In this document: piece after piece, positions 59,101-64,000 of the stretch
Position numbering within the stretch: the stretch's first letter is position 1
Layout of the letters: every line of letters starts with the position of its first letter
Assembly: GCA_025331125.1 (NCBI GenBank)
Contig: JAOALB010000070.1
Coordinates: 1 to 64,000, forward strand
Length of the DNA stretch: 64,000 nucleotides
Direction: 5' to 3'
Origin: Mycogone perniciosa
Lineage: Eukaryota > Ascomycota > Sordariomycetes > Hypocreales > Hypocreaceae
The notes under the pieces: model-generated
Told to the model about the DNA's origin: nothing
The model's database searches: none
What the model saw: the letters and a program-made list of their open reading frames with translations, nothing else
Made by a program: the position numbers and the translations under genes

Positions 59101-62100
59101 TAAAAAGAAAAATTCGGAATACATACGGGCCTACAGAAGCTGCCGTTCACTGTGCTGCCGCAGACATGACGAAGCCTAATTCCATTCCTAACAACATCGG
59201 GTCGCCTTTTGGTGGGCAATTGTGGATCGTGGATCTTGAAGACCACACGAAATTGCTGCCTGTGGGGTGTATTGGAGAATTGGTGATCTCGGGTGCAACT
59301 CTTGCTCGGGAATACTTACACCTTCCCGAAGAAACGGCAAAAGCCTTCATCAATGATGTGTCATGGTTCAAGAATGCTGAGCCTCGAAGGATATACAAAA
59401 CAGGCGATATGGCGAGATTCACTGGTGAAGGCACTATTGAGTTCCTGGGTCGAAAGGGTCATCAACAAGTCAAGCTTCACGGCTTGCGAATTGAGTTGGG
59501 CGAAATCGAGTCCGCCATACACTCATGCGATAGCGTTTTCTTGAATCTCGTCGTTGAAAAGGTTGCCATTACAGGAAATGAATCACTCGTGGCTTTCTTC
59601 CAGACTGCAGAAACGACGTCAGCATACGACTCTGGTTCGCAGCGTATCCTCGCACCCTTACTCACACAAAATTTGAAGTCTTTCACTCGAAATGTCGAGA
59701 AATCTCTCTTGAAATTCCTACCAAGTTACATGATCCCATCAATCTTTTTGCCCGTAACAAAGTGGCCGTGGACCACTTCTGGAAAAACGGATCGCCGACT
59801 GCTCAGGACGTTGGCCAGCGAGCTTACTACTGTGGATGTGGACTTATACCGAGGCATCAATGGTGTCACTCAGAAAGCGGCCACCAATGGTGCTAAAGAG
59901 AAATACAACGGTAGTATTGAAGGGAGAGGTACAAATGGAATTAAAATTCACACCGTTGCCAGGTCTCCGTCAGACTTCAAAGATCTGGTGGCCAAGCTGT
60001 GGCGACGAACACTGCGTCGTGATTCCAGTTTCCAGCCTGACTTGCAGGACGACTTCTTCCGCATTGGAGGCGATTCAGTTTCGGCCATTTTCTTGGTTGC
60101 GGAATTCCGTAAGGAGAACTTTCACGTCACCGTTAGTGATCTCTACAAAATGAGGACGCTGGCAGACATGGTTGATCTGATAAGCCACGACGACTACGGT
60201 GTCGATGCTGGGCAAACAAATGCATACTCTGTAGTGCAGGTCAAGGGCGAACAACTTCGGTCTCTCCGGAATGACGCCGCAACAGAGCTTGACGTAAGCT
60301 TGGACTCAATCGAAGACATCTATCCATGCACACCCCTTCAGGAAGGCATCATGTTTTTATCGGAAAGGGTTGCTGGATCATATCATGGTCGCTTCCGTTT
60401 GCTGATGCCTCGCGAACTTGACATGGAGAGAGTGTACCTCGCCTGGCGGAGGTTGGTCGAGCTGCATGAAATTCTTCGCACAAGGATCATCTTTGACAAG
60501 AATCTTGGGAGCTTACAAGTTGTCTTGAGCCCTGTATCTCATTTTCAGGTCGTCCAGAAAACGAATGGAAAGGACCGGACTCGCTTTGGTTATGGACCTC
60601 CGCTCTATAAGCATCGCTTAATGGCGCAGAATGATAGGATCTACCTCGAGCTGGAATGCCACCACTCCATGTATGATGGTTGGTCGCTGCCACTCCTGGT
60701 TCAAGATTTTCACAGTCTATACCAAGATCTCAACTTTTCCCCAGAGCATATGCCCTTCAAGGATTTCGTTGCCTACCTCTCTGACTCGTCTGTTGTCAAA
60801 GCAGAAGAAGAATTCTGGAACAGGCACTTGGAGGGTGCAGTCGTCTCCGATTTCCCCGAGCTTGTTGGTCGCGCACATCACGCTATTCGCGCGACTGCAT
60901 ACTATAAACACAACATCTCGGCAGTCACTAAAAATGATTCTCTAGATGTCACGATAGCAACAATACTAACCGCCGCTTGGTCATTTGTGGTATCCAAGTA
61001 TACCGGATCCGATGACGTATGCTTTGGCCTGCTGCTCTCAGGACGCAATGCCCCAATTCCAGGAATTGATAGTATGAGGGGCCCAACGATCAACACGGTC
61101 CCCTTCAGAGTGATATTAGACCCGACAAGTACGACGACTGACATCCTCGGCCATGTCCAGGCTCACATTATTGACATGGTGCCCCATCAATTCAGGAGCC
61201 TCACAAAACTTCGCAAAGCTTTCCCAGACGGTCATCGCGACTTTGGAAGCCTGTTGGCAATCCATCCGGGAATGGATGAGCAACACGATGAGAACGATTT
61301 CGGTCTTTCATCAGTGCCCTCAGAACAGAATGAAGTCGCTGCCATCTTCGGAGAACCATACCCCTTGTTTTTGGAAGCAAACTTCGACGACGCTGGCAAT
61401 GTCGTACTCGGTGCTCAATACGATCCAGAAATCCTGTCGATTGATCAGTTGAGGCGTATTCTCAACCAGTATGAGGTCTCCATTCGTCTGTTAGCTACCA
61501 AGGGCCCTACCCCTCTAACGGAGATGTCTCTGCTTTCTGAATTTGACGAAAAATGCCTTCTCGACTGGGCTGGGAAGCCTGTTCAAGTAGAAGATGTCTG
61601 TGTGCATGATATGATTGAACAGATCGCTGCCTCTTATCCTGATCGCCAAGCTATCGAAGGCTTCAGCGAATCGGTGACATATGCGCAGCTAGGACAACGG
61701 GCAAATTCACTGGCCTACAATTTGCTACAGCTTGGAAAGAATATAGGGCCAGGAGTGACAATTCCGGTTTGGATGGAAACCTCTCCCGCTGCCGTTGTGG
61801 CACTACTAGCCATCCTCAAGCTAGGGGCAAGCTACGTGCCTCTTGATTTCCGTCTTCCCATCACACGAGCCCAATACATTGTCAGCGATGTCGGTGCCGA
61901 AGTCATGCTTGTCTCGCAAGCAAAGCTTAATGTCGCGCGCCAACTAGTGCAGACAAACCTGGCCGTTGTCGAAGTCAACGACAAACTGATGGGAAGCTCT
62001 CATAGTGTACCACCAAGCCCGGCCCGTTCCACTGATCTAGCCTATGTCATTTATACGTCTGGGAGCACAGGCAAGCCAAAGGGAGTGATGATGGAACACT

Positions 62101-64000
62101 GGGCACTCACGGCTACCATTAAGGAACAAGCTGCCACGTACGAGATCGGACTTAATACCCGTATGTTTGGCCTTGCCAGCCTTAGTTGGGATCCCAGCCT
62201 GTTAGAGATCTTTGTACCCCTCTCTCACGGTGGCTGTTTGTGCATTCCAACGGAACATGAGCGCACACATGACTTGGTTGGTGCTATTAACCGACTTAAG
62301 GCAGACCAAATTAGCACATCGCCCGCCGTGGCCTCTTTGATCGATCTCAAAACAACGCCTACTGTCACAGCCATCAGCCTTGGAGGTGAATCTATTCGAG
62401 AAGAAAATATCCGGAATGCCTACGAGGCCGGCGTTCGTCTCTTCAACATCTACGGCCCGAGCGAGGCTTGTATCGACGCAATTGTTCACCGGAATGTCAC
62501 ACCTGGTGTTGGTTTGCAAAATATCGGCCAGCCCATGTCAAGTCAAGCTTGGATCGTGGACCTTCGCAACCCACACTTGTTGGTGCCTCCAGGTTGTGTT
62601 GGTGAGATCGCGCTATCTGGGACCCTGGCCCGTGGCTATTTAAACGATCCAGTAAAAACGGCAAAGAGCTTTTTGAAAGACTGCCCGTTTGCCTCGCCTG
62701 TTTACCTGACTGGTGATCTGGGTCGTCACGATATGGATGGGTCAATTCACTTTCTCGGGCGGAAAGACCGGCAGGTCAAGCTGAATGGTCAACGAGTGGA
62801 GCTGGGCGAGATTGAGAACGCAATAAAGACTCTGTGTCCAGAGAAGGAAGTCGTGGTCGATTTCTTCCCTGTCGAAGCCAAAAAGCTGTTGGCTGTCTTC
62901 TTCTTCCTCAAACGAGATGGCCGTTCCACATCCCCAGTCGAAGTCGTATCCCAAATGCGATCAGATTCCCAGGAGTTCCAACATCTGCAATCACAATTAA
63001 AGGACATGTTACCCAGATATATGGTGCCGCGCATCTTTGTTACCCTCTCGCGTTTACCGCTATCGAACGCGGACAAGGTTGATTTCCAAGTACTTAGAGA
63101 CGCATATACCAGATGGGCTGGTGAGTCTGTGGAACAAAACGGGAAGCTGGACGAACCAGAGGCGGCGCCTCTGACCCAAAACGAAGCCGTATTGCGGAAT
63201 CTATGGGCATCAGCAATTGGTTGTCAGGAAGAATCAATTCGCGCTCACAATAACTTTTTCGACCTGGGTGCAGATTCTTTAACTGTGATCAAACTGGTAA
63301 CTCTCGCAGCCCAGAGGGAAATTCGCATTTCGGTCGTTGATATCTACGGTTCGCCGGTGCTGATGCATATGGCCAAGCTTCTAGAGGCAAATGACAGCTT
63401 GCAAAATGATCCCAACGCTCCACCACCATTTTCCTTAATTGCAGACTCAATTTTGGAGAAGGAGACAGTTGGCGACGATGTAGTCGAAATGCTCCCCTGT
63501 ACCACTGCTCAAACGTCGTCGCTCATCCAAGGACAGAAGAGACACAAGGCCCATTATGCATGGTTCCTGGTTGAGATCAATGGATCTGTCGATGATCAGC
63601 GGCTGCGCGATGCTTGTGAGCTACTGAGTGAGAGACATGTTGCCTTGCGTACAAGCTTTTGTATGATTGATGGTCAGGTGTTTCAACAAGTTCACAGGCA
63701 ACCGATAATCGATCTTCAACGTCTGGATAGGTGTGACTCTGTCGAGAAATTTTGTTCCCTCATTGATTGCGACGTCAACAATCCGGTCAACTTTAGACAA
63801 GTCATGACCAAGTTCAGGATAGCAGCCTATACTGGTGACGCCCATCTGTTGGCAATTGGCATGTCTCATGCACAGTACGATGGGTTCTGCTTTAACACGA
63901 TCATTAACGATCTGCATGCTGCCTATCTTGGAGAACTGGGAAGCGCAGTACAAACCTCAACCTATTCTCGCTTCATAGACCATGTGTTCAGGACCTCCTG
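45282..64000 (+). CDS. nonribosomal peptide synthetase, six modules seen, 3' end beyond window
   Basis: One uninterrupted frame of 6239 codons runs from ATG 45282 to the window edge, with no intron or stop needed. Domain order is A1-T1-C1-A2-T2-C2-A3-T3-C3-A4-T4-C4-A5-T5-C5-A6-T6-C6(partial). Because the protein opens directly with an A domain (LLQRIVERRARQHPHREAI), the first A-T is the loading module. Phosphopantetheine serines are at about residues 579 (GFDSL), 1669 (GGDSF), 2737 (GGDSI), 3809 (GGNSI), 4932 (GGDSV) and 5999 (GADSL). HHxxxDG motifs are intact in C1, C3, C4 and C5, changed in C2, and SHAQYDG in C6, as in fungal cyclising CT domains. No epimerisation, methyltransferase or thioesterase domain is seen, so the expected product is a hexapeptide. 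A pyrimidine-rich leader precedes the ATG. Confidence 0.95.
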   Translation, partial: MLLQRIVERRARQHPHREAIEYQGATITYGELNGSANQLAAYIKHVRGLKSGVVALSLDKGPSMVVAVLGVLKAGLAWVPLPIDAPRLRIQKILEIARPCLVLSSQDTQYVTDGLCTSVVLDDFETKNDLAQQSAADLSTAEDDISPNDLCHILFTSGSTGTPKGVLIEHQAVAHNAQLLADLFGLDENTRTLQFAAYTFDIFGLDIFMTFTVGGCLVMDTFSNMMSDLTGFINRTRINYAQLTPTIISLIDAKNAPSLRVLASSGEPMTAEIIHQWSSRVRLINAYGPTETIVCTVQDMSATNSVKPQFIGTALPGLEVILMREGCTEEAPLGTVGEICVAGVQLFRGYLGTDQSLSGFFHYKSQKFYRTGDLGVLTSVSDSESTICCLGRRDGQVKVHGVRVDLGDVEQALGSYEATQHCVALIPKVGLTHGRLSAVLSVNHPGPWEHVATGVPEMNLLHPTQSTQQAILRELVDWVQKILPPQAVPGTWWIVDKLPLTISGKLDRMSIQGWLETIADQEYTRFIHSWSTNKEGDTLPDGSDSALQRQMVDLCGRVLGLSPAAINPKISLLQLGFDSLAIIRLVSSARRQGISLTVQQVLRESSIAQLSVSISAAQPDLESTDGLADEPFSLAPVGVDLPELRISIADQCHLEPEDIVDVYPCTPLQSGMMALAARSSNAYICEMSFVLSPNVDQSRFQKAWEQLLSAIPLLRNRIAHDPETSGLLQATVRYHAPSYGDDAFNAPMSFGDTLCRGAFTWNATTQKWIFKLKIHHSLFDGWSKSLMLLELKRIYDSGEHSAAATFFKTFIKHLIQDVKDNEAAHLSFWRDNLDGSTVTNFPPIPPSWKGELMAHEGLTHKVNMDVSSVARKHQVTAATVIQAAWAIVLGNHAATDDVVFGVTLSGRDAPVKDLEFVIGPTMVTVPYRARWDRSVTLREFLQNLHLQSINMIPHKHYGLQNIGNAGQSAKNACSFRCLVVIQPEDTAADDLSYFMNEEEYFSSDMLRTYPVTIEFILNPDNLEIKAHYDASVMPKKELLWVLRHFESALSRIDSADPLIPVPDIGIIGKIDVEQALGFNDICPPIIDRCLHELIHDAARKFPDHVAILQQLPAKSLSYQELDQASTNLARRLQSLHGIGSGEIVPICFEKSALGIIAMLAVLKAGGAYAPLEATQPIQRLSYMTKLVESRLALCSSATSSKMREVVDQVLEINESWLSDETDHVTSPKEDRQASPSDFAFVFFTSGSTGQPKAIASTHSAISTNVVHYGELLRLEPGARVLQFTSFTFDMSLKDIYNTLLSGGCICLPSEQDRLTSLPEAMQQMHIDVAFLTPSIADLINPDDVPKLQILDLGGERATVSVVRKWAARTRLINSYGPTETVCCLTASDRLREDSDPDNIGHGVAGRTWIIQRNPSGPLLPVPIGCIGEIALSGFTVAQGYLHDPVKTGESFVEQPPWMQPGADSRLYLTGDLGLQKPDGSIKYIGRNDRQVKIHGIRIEPAEVEHHLRQLGGLFSSSVVEAVHLTDPPSSLSLVTFVLVQDPEGQTSLDSRPMFAGADSLPEAFDAECRGVQDRLSEKVPRYLLPSVFVPVNYFPLTVSSKTDRKTLRETFEKDTERSRYLTTKSVHDPVHSPPQTNRERLLCDAWKDMFTVDKDFGLGDDFFRVGGDSFTAIRLVLLCKKRGLEISVAQIYGHSTLGQMAAIAVDASGEHPSMKAESLTPFSLATENVEGLLDEVSQICNVDIQEIEDVYPASPFQEGLAAINLHTKAAYMAQWVYSLPSATDLKRLQDAMEIVIARNPILRTTLAHTSRGTVQVVLKYRFQDDKESHWRMQQPESQDGEEVRMEGKRLFSYCPFRNEEGKAYLQIHIHHVLYDEWVMEFLLDDLAYNYGHPGSERLGRPSYANFIHHLTGIDAEASATFWRQNLEHAGVMEFPRLPSSNRQPQTNAVVQSSTSISLKHLKHAAVTPAAVAAAALALLLSSYGDTKDVIFGLTLSGRDVAGMEAVAGPTISTLPLRLQTNRRQNTVDFVRDVQSKMRAVQNFQHFGLQKIAQLNGEGPRNACAFRTLLVVESTVSSKTDALHLTTVDEETSMSLNYGLVVILTTDQSAGRVKLRIEYDSDCVVERQAHRILRQLNQIVSQLSSVQGTVDMINMVPKEDLEEILELNRPKLALTQLDRCLHHMFEERAVQMPDKIVIECRGPLGSLTYRQLDEYANKTAHYLMRHGSSSKFVPICFGKSSLAIVAMLAVLKTGRAYVPIDPLMPESRLTSILQDLGSSVTVLTEKSPSHMFSGLNCLVLDSALLTELDISTPLDLPVSASDNAYVLYTSGSTGKPKGVLVSHGSIVTALVSQVEVTNLGSESRVLQFASFMFDISIFDIFGSFIAGACVCMLSDDEKRSGALAQVISSLRVNILNITPSVAQLLHSADVPTVKTMILGGAPISRHIVEEWTKDGVRLINGYGPTEACIYAAMDPSVSLDTHGTIGASTACSNWIIDATDYGKLAPFGCTGELVICGPAVADGYLNDPEKTAAAFGVDPPWLSFQEQKGMRYYRSGDLVQYRPDGSIAYLGRKDTQIKIRGQRVEAGEIESAIRDISSFDAVVELLPGDNLIAFVKPDQAALAEPGQILLLSETIPIELVGDLIHKLRSRLPIYMVPSVFVPVGTFPMTTTSFKIDRKALRAALDGHIDTYRKTKGQIKRTPQTTSQRQMRDLWVNVLNIAAEDIGLDDEIHTLGGDSISMIRLLSTTRKMGLRLNVGDVNQFITLEEMSRVLDSSESVQVEEDVPPPFSLVKDMSKEQCASDAATKCGVNPNSIVDVYPCTSLQEGLMALSSKEPGSYLMQHPFEILESIDPARLESALRRVWQKEPVLRTRIFIGARLDSLQAVINDQDLPFKAYHATLDEHIQGDRRIPFEYGKPLSRFALVSNDQGQRYLVISQHHAISDGWTTNLLVEAIKHEYAQKLQNDRCSLVNRIPSFVKFVSDIQNSTDAARFWRTALDGAPATNFPSLKKNTFQAAAWSNTSCEIPSLSRVSLPTLLEAAWGFVLGKYADTDDVCFGVVRSGRIAPIPEIEHMMGPAIVTIPRRLKLQSTLNVSEYLEQVHSLVNQAVPFEHFGLQNIRTLSEDARNACDFQTLLIIQPEEESYEAPSQLSLKVLDADSMLGTYGLSVTCQPHRDGTLSIHVNYDDTVVSEAEVRWISYHLVQALSQLAKITNKLISDVDICGELDKRQVATWNAPTVEATNERVETVFQQRLAQWAELAAIDADDRKLSYAELNRAADSIAQVLNSHGAGPGDLIPICMEKSALMIATLLGIFKVGAGYTPLAIDNPIDRSRRILDYGSARILVCSPKQEDLCCNLMPGAVVVLDWDSLRDSVFSGIDAQQAQATDLAYVMYTSGSTGTPKGVMLPHVAVTTTLLAQGKRLGYEPGTRTLQFCSYTFDCSVTEIFMTLLHGGCLCIPTEEQRLTSLIDFINNKNIGMAVLTATVVSTMLQHPSHVPGLSTLMLVGEAMTQVIVDNWSDKVRVINDYGPTEACIDAVVNMDVKPDTQPGNIGYPIAAYVWVVNKDDRSKLAPIGCPGELLISGPTLAVGYLKDKNKTDAVFLDASQFDWARPDDPRLYATGDIVRQSPDGSLIFISRNDTQVKLRGLRVELGEIEFYLGKCKRIAAAVVDMVNDKNSGDPVLAAFVTIVGHEMEATQPIVPDDSIRQTIQAALNVLSTNIPRYMMPQVVLPLGKIPSTTSGKTDRGALRRVYESAAQKDLIAHSARASFKRPPENNTQTILQHLWAEVLRLDAEAIGLDDDFVMLGGNSISAIKLSSVARDKGFSLPAQSIFRNSGLEQMSLHMNTARHPIDPEEPQTMKRTNASFYRSQVKETYGIAMEEIEDIYPCTPLQSGVMALTLRMPKAYVATETFQLSGSIDLDRFTKAWELVYQKHETLRTRLCQVNDDDGYSELVQVVCSGDNMTWSVEETSNVPHVNQDTGAIGLGTPLCRYGLLRTPEGYRFQLTRHHSIYDGWSSKLLWDDLEYAYVSGQNPPPRPPFRSYVRYLQSMESDAAMSFWKGELQGYCAEHYPKLPPGKFSPEVNSSLELAIKMDPDISRTKTLTFASVVRAAWALALSVLGRSPSQTHDICFGATVSGRMVPVAAIEEIAGPTISTVPVRVHVDMNEPVGQYLNRVSDHVMATAPFEHIGLSDIGKISESATAACQFRNILVVQPPDSQSESIMEGVRQIVDSSQMLQLYGIVMECREAADGSGFYLEASFDESLLSKSEMRIILRHFSRIITLLYDSGRNDTSIGGLLRDMVTVEDYDRVLLFNGPALPKSTLCLHELVEKSVHLHPHRVAVLAHDQELTYKELDECSSRLAAHLRQNCGVRLETLVPICFEKSSWMIIAMLGVLKAGGGYVPLDPSHPTMRLRHIVNQTNSNLVLVSAAQNCRISKDIGVSTFVVDFSSLSSFPTNTNTVVELPGPQHIAYVIFTSGSTGNPKGVVMEHGSVSLSMMEHGRVLGYQREKGIRTLQFSTYTFDVSVAEIFATLAFGGTVCIPTEEDRLSNLPGVISTMRVSNAFITPTMARTIQPDEVSTLEVLCLTGESATPSLIQTWTSTDKFLKRKIRNTYGPTEAAVHCAAADMTKPNSIPNNIGSPFGGQLWIVDLEDHTKLLPVGCIGELVISGATLAREYLHLPEETAKAFINDVSWFKNAEPRRIYKTGDMARFTGEGTIEFLGRKGHQQVKLHGLRIELGEIESAIHSCDSVFLNLVVEKVAITGNESLVAFFQTAETTSAYDSGSQRILAPLLTQNLKSFTRNVEKSLLKFLPSYMIPSIFLPVTKWPWTTSGKTDRRLLRTLASELTTVDVDLYRGINGVTQKAATNGAKEKYNGSIEGRGTNGIKIHTVARSPSDFKDLVAKLWRRTLRRDSSFQPDLQDDFFRIGGDSVSAIFLVAEFRKENFHVTVSDLYKMRTLADMVDLISHDDYGVDAGQTNAYSVVQVKGEQLRSLRNDAATELDVSLDSIEDIYPCTPLQEGIMFLSERVAGSYHGRFRLLMPRELDMERVYLAWRRLVELHEILRTRIIFDKNLGSLQVVLSPVSHFQVVQKTNGKDRTRFGYGPPLYKHRLMAQNDRIYLELECHHSMYDGWSLPLLVQDFHSLYQDLNFSPEHMPFKDFVAYLSDSSVVKAEEEFWNRHLEGAVVSDFPELVGRAHHAIRATAYYKHNISAVTKNDSLDVTIATILTAAWSFVVSKYTGSDDVCFGLLLSGRNAPIPGIDSMRGPTINTVPFRVILDPTSTTTDILGHVQAHIIDMVPHQFRSLTKLRKAFPDGHRDFGSLLAIHPGMDEQHDENDFGLSSVPSEQNEVAAIFGEPYPLFLEANFDDAGNVVLGAQYDPEILSIDQLRRILNQYEVSIRLLATKGPTPLTEMSLLSEFDEKCLLDWAGKPVQVEDVCVHDMIEQIAASYPDRQAIEGFSESVTYAQLGQRANSLAYNLLQLGKNIGPGVTIPVWMETSPAAVVALLAILKLGASYVPLDFRLPITRAQYIVSDVGAEVMLVSQAKLNVARQLVQTNLAVVEVNDKLMGSSHSVPPSPARSTDLAYVIYTSGSTGKPKGVMMEHWALTATIKEQAATYEIGLNTRMFGLASLSWDPSLLEIFVPLSHGGCLCIPTEHERTHDLVGAINRLKADQISTSPAVASLIDLKTTPTVTAISLGGESIREENIRNAYEAGVRLFNIYGPSEACIDAIVHRNVTPGVGLQNIGQPMSSQAWIVDLRNPHLLVPPGCVGEIALSGTLARGYLNDPVKTAKSFLKDCPFASPVYLTGDLGRHDMDGSIHFLGRKDRQVKLNGQRVELGEIENAIKTLCPEKEVVVDFFPVEAKKLLAVFFFLKRDGRSTSPVEVVSQMRSDSQEFQHLQSQLKDMLPRYMVPRIFVTLSRLPLSNADKVDFQVLRDAYTRWAGESVEQNGKLDEPEAAPLTQNEAVLRNLWASAIGCQEESIRAHNNFFDLGADSLTVIKLVTLAAQREIRISVVDIYGSPVLMHMAKLLEANDSLQNDPNAPPPFSLIADSILEKETVGDDVVEMLPCTTAQTSSLIQGQKRHKAHYAWFLVEINGSVDDQRLRDACELLSERHVALRTSFCMIDGQVFQQVHRQPIIDLQRLDRCDSVEKFCSLIDCDVNNPVNFRQVMTKFRIAAYTGDAHLLAIGMSHAQYDGFCFNTIINDLHAAYLGELGSAVQTSTYSRFIDHVFRTS
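47175..50400 (+). other. NRPS module 2 (C1-A2-T2)
   Basis: C1 begins near DVYPCTPLQSGM and has HHSLFDGWS (47604-47624). A2 carries FTSGSTGQPKA, TFDMSLKDIY, NSYGPTE, YLTGDLG and SSKTDR. The code reads D-M-K-F-D-G-S-C-C-K. T2 is DDFFRVGGDSFTAIRL. The A3-type core ends in PKA instead of PKG, a mild variation. Confidence 0.85.
50500..53600 (+). other. NRPS module 3 (C2-A3-T3), altered C motif
   Basis: C2 starts near EDVYPASPFQEG. Its catalytic motif reads HHVLYDEWV (50889-50909), with the conserved Gly replaced by Glu; the second His and the Asp remain. A3 has YTSGSTGKPKG, MFDISIFDIF, NGYGPTE and YRSGDL, with TTSFKIDR in the A10 motif (Phe in place of Gly). The code reads D-I-F-N-I-G-G-I-Y-K. 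T3 has the GGDSI serine. Confidence 0.8.
53650..56810 (+). other. NRPS module 4 (C3-A4-T4)
   Basis: C3 begins near VDVYPCTSLQEG and has HHAISDGWT (54093-54113). A4 carries YTSGSTGTPKG, TFDCSVTEIF, NDYGPTE, YATGDI and SGKTDR. The code reads D-C-T-V-M-V-D-I-D-K. T4 is FVMLGGNSISAIKL, with Asn before the serine instead of the usual Asp. Confidence 0.82.
56900..60180 (+). other. NRPS module 5 (C4-A5-T5)
   Basis: C4 begins near EDIYPCTPLQSGV and has HHSIYDGWS (57303-57323). A5 carries FTSGSTGNPKG, TFDVSVAEIF, NTYGPTE, YKTGDM and SGKTDR. The code reads D-V-A-F-C-T-T-V-H-K. T5 is DDFFRIGGDSVSAIFL. Confidence 0.82.
60270..63385 (+). other. NRPS module 6 (C5-A6-T6)
   Basis: C5 begins near EDIYPCTPLQEGI and has HHSMYDGWS (60660-60680). 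A6 has YTSGSTGKPKG, but SWDPSLLEIF instead of FDxS, NIYGPSE instead of GPTE, and NADKVDF at A10 (lysine kept, flanks changed). The code reads D-P-L-S-S-G-I-I-D-K. T6 is NNFFDLGADSLTVIKL. A6 differs most from its sisters and may take an unusual or non-amino-acid substrate; this is inference. Confidence 0.8.
63430..64000 (+). other. NRPS terminal condensation-like (CT) domain, partial
   Basis: The domain opens with VEMLPCTTAQTSSLI rather than the VYPCTPLQ of the internal C domains. Its catalytic motif is MSHAQYDGFC (63861-63890), with Ser in place of the first His. Both features are typical of fungal terminal CT domains that release the chain by macrocyclisation. The domain is cut by the window end, so I cannot exclude further modules downstream. 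Confidence 0.7.

Noticed and set aside
45392..63953. Many antisense open frames of 60-160 codons within the NRPS
   Set aside because: They are shadows of the long plus-strand coding frame, have no domains, and many begin at non-ATG codons.
45282..64000. Epimerisation, methyltransferase or ketosynthase domains in the NRPS
   Set aside because: Each T-to-A interval holds only one condensation-like domain of about 410-430 residues, and I found no methyltransferase or KS motif.
45282..64000. Introns in the NRPS
   Set aside because: All domain motifs I checked, from A1 to C6, fall in the same frame with no stop and no gap in the expected sequence.
1..64000. CRISPR arrays, bacterial operons or ribosome-binding sites
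   Set aside because: No regularly spaced repeats of that type; intron structure and tRNA introns show a eukaryotic genome.

Overview
The window comes from a filamentous ascomycete, most likely Eurotiales (Aspergillus or Penicillium type). Evidence is the short introns of about 50-85 nt with GTAnGT donors, intron-bearing tRNA-Leu(CAA) genes, F-box, SRPK-like and CVNH families, a very large single-exon NRPS, and many copies of TACTCCGTA/TACGGAGTA in the intergenic DNA. The species cannot be named from the sequence alone.

Layout. 0-33 kb is a sparse accessory region. It holds LTR-like ends (1-450), a cyanovirin-N homolog (2109-1780, -), a frameshifted SRPK-like kinase (4897-3462, -), a secreted cysteine-containing protein with three introns (8282-9324, +), an F-box protein (13917-12417, -), a jacalin-like hypothetical (16499-14728, -), an NTF2/SnoaL-like protein (18559-18155, -), a carotenoid/stilbene oxygenase (21845-20032, -), an agmatine deiminase family protein (25862-24792, -), two divergent tRNA-Leu(CAA) genes around an ankyrin remnant (27.9-29.6 kb), and an F-box gene with an in-frame stop (32116-31124, -). 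Long gene-free stretches and diverged repeats separate these.

34.7-64 kb is a biosynthetic gene cluster: an MFS transporter (+), a PLP aminotransferase (-), a single-exon P450 (-), a six-exon P450 (+), and an NRPS (+) that starts at 45282 and runs off the window end with no in-frame stop across 6239 codons. The NRPS order is A-T-(C-A-T)x5-C. The final C-like domain is cut by the window edge and carries SHAQYDG in place of HHxxxDG, as in fungal terminal cyclising (CT) domains. I see no epimerisation, methylation or thioesterase domain. The inferred product is a hexapeptide, probably macrocyclised. The aminotransferase could supply an unusual amino (or keto/hydroxy) acid building block, the two P450s could tailor it, and the MFS protein could export it. 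I do not recognise the cluster as that of a named product. A small element with terminal inverted repeats lies about 0.9 kb upstream of the NRPS start.
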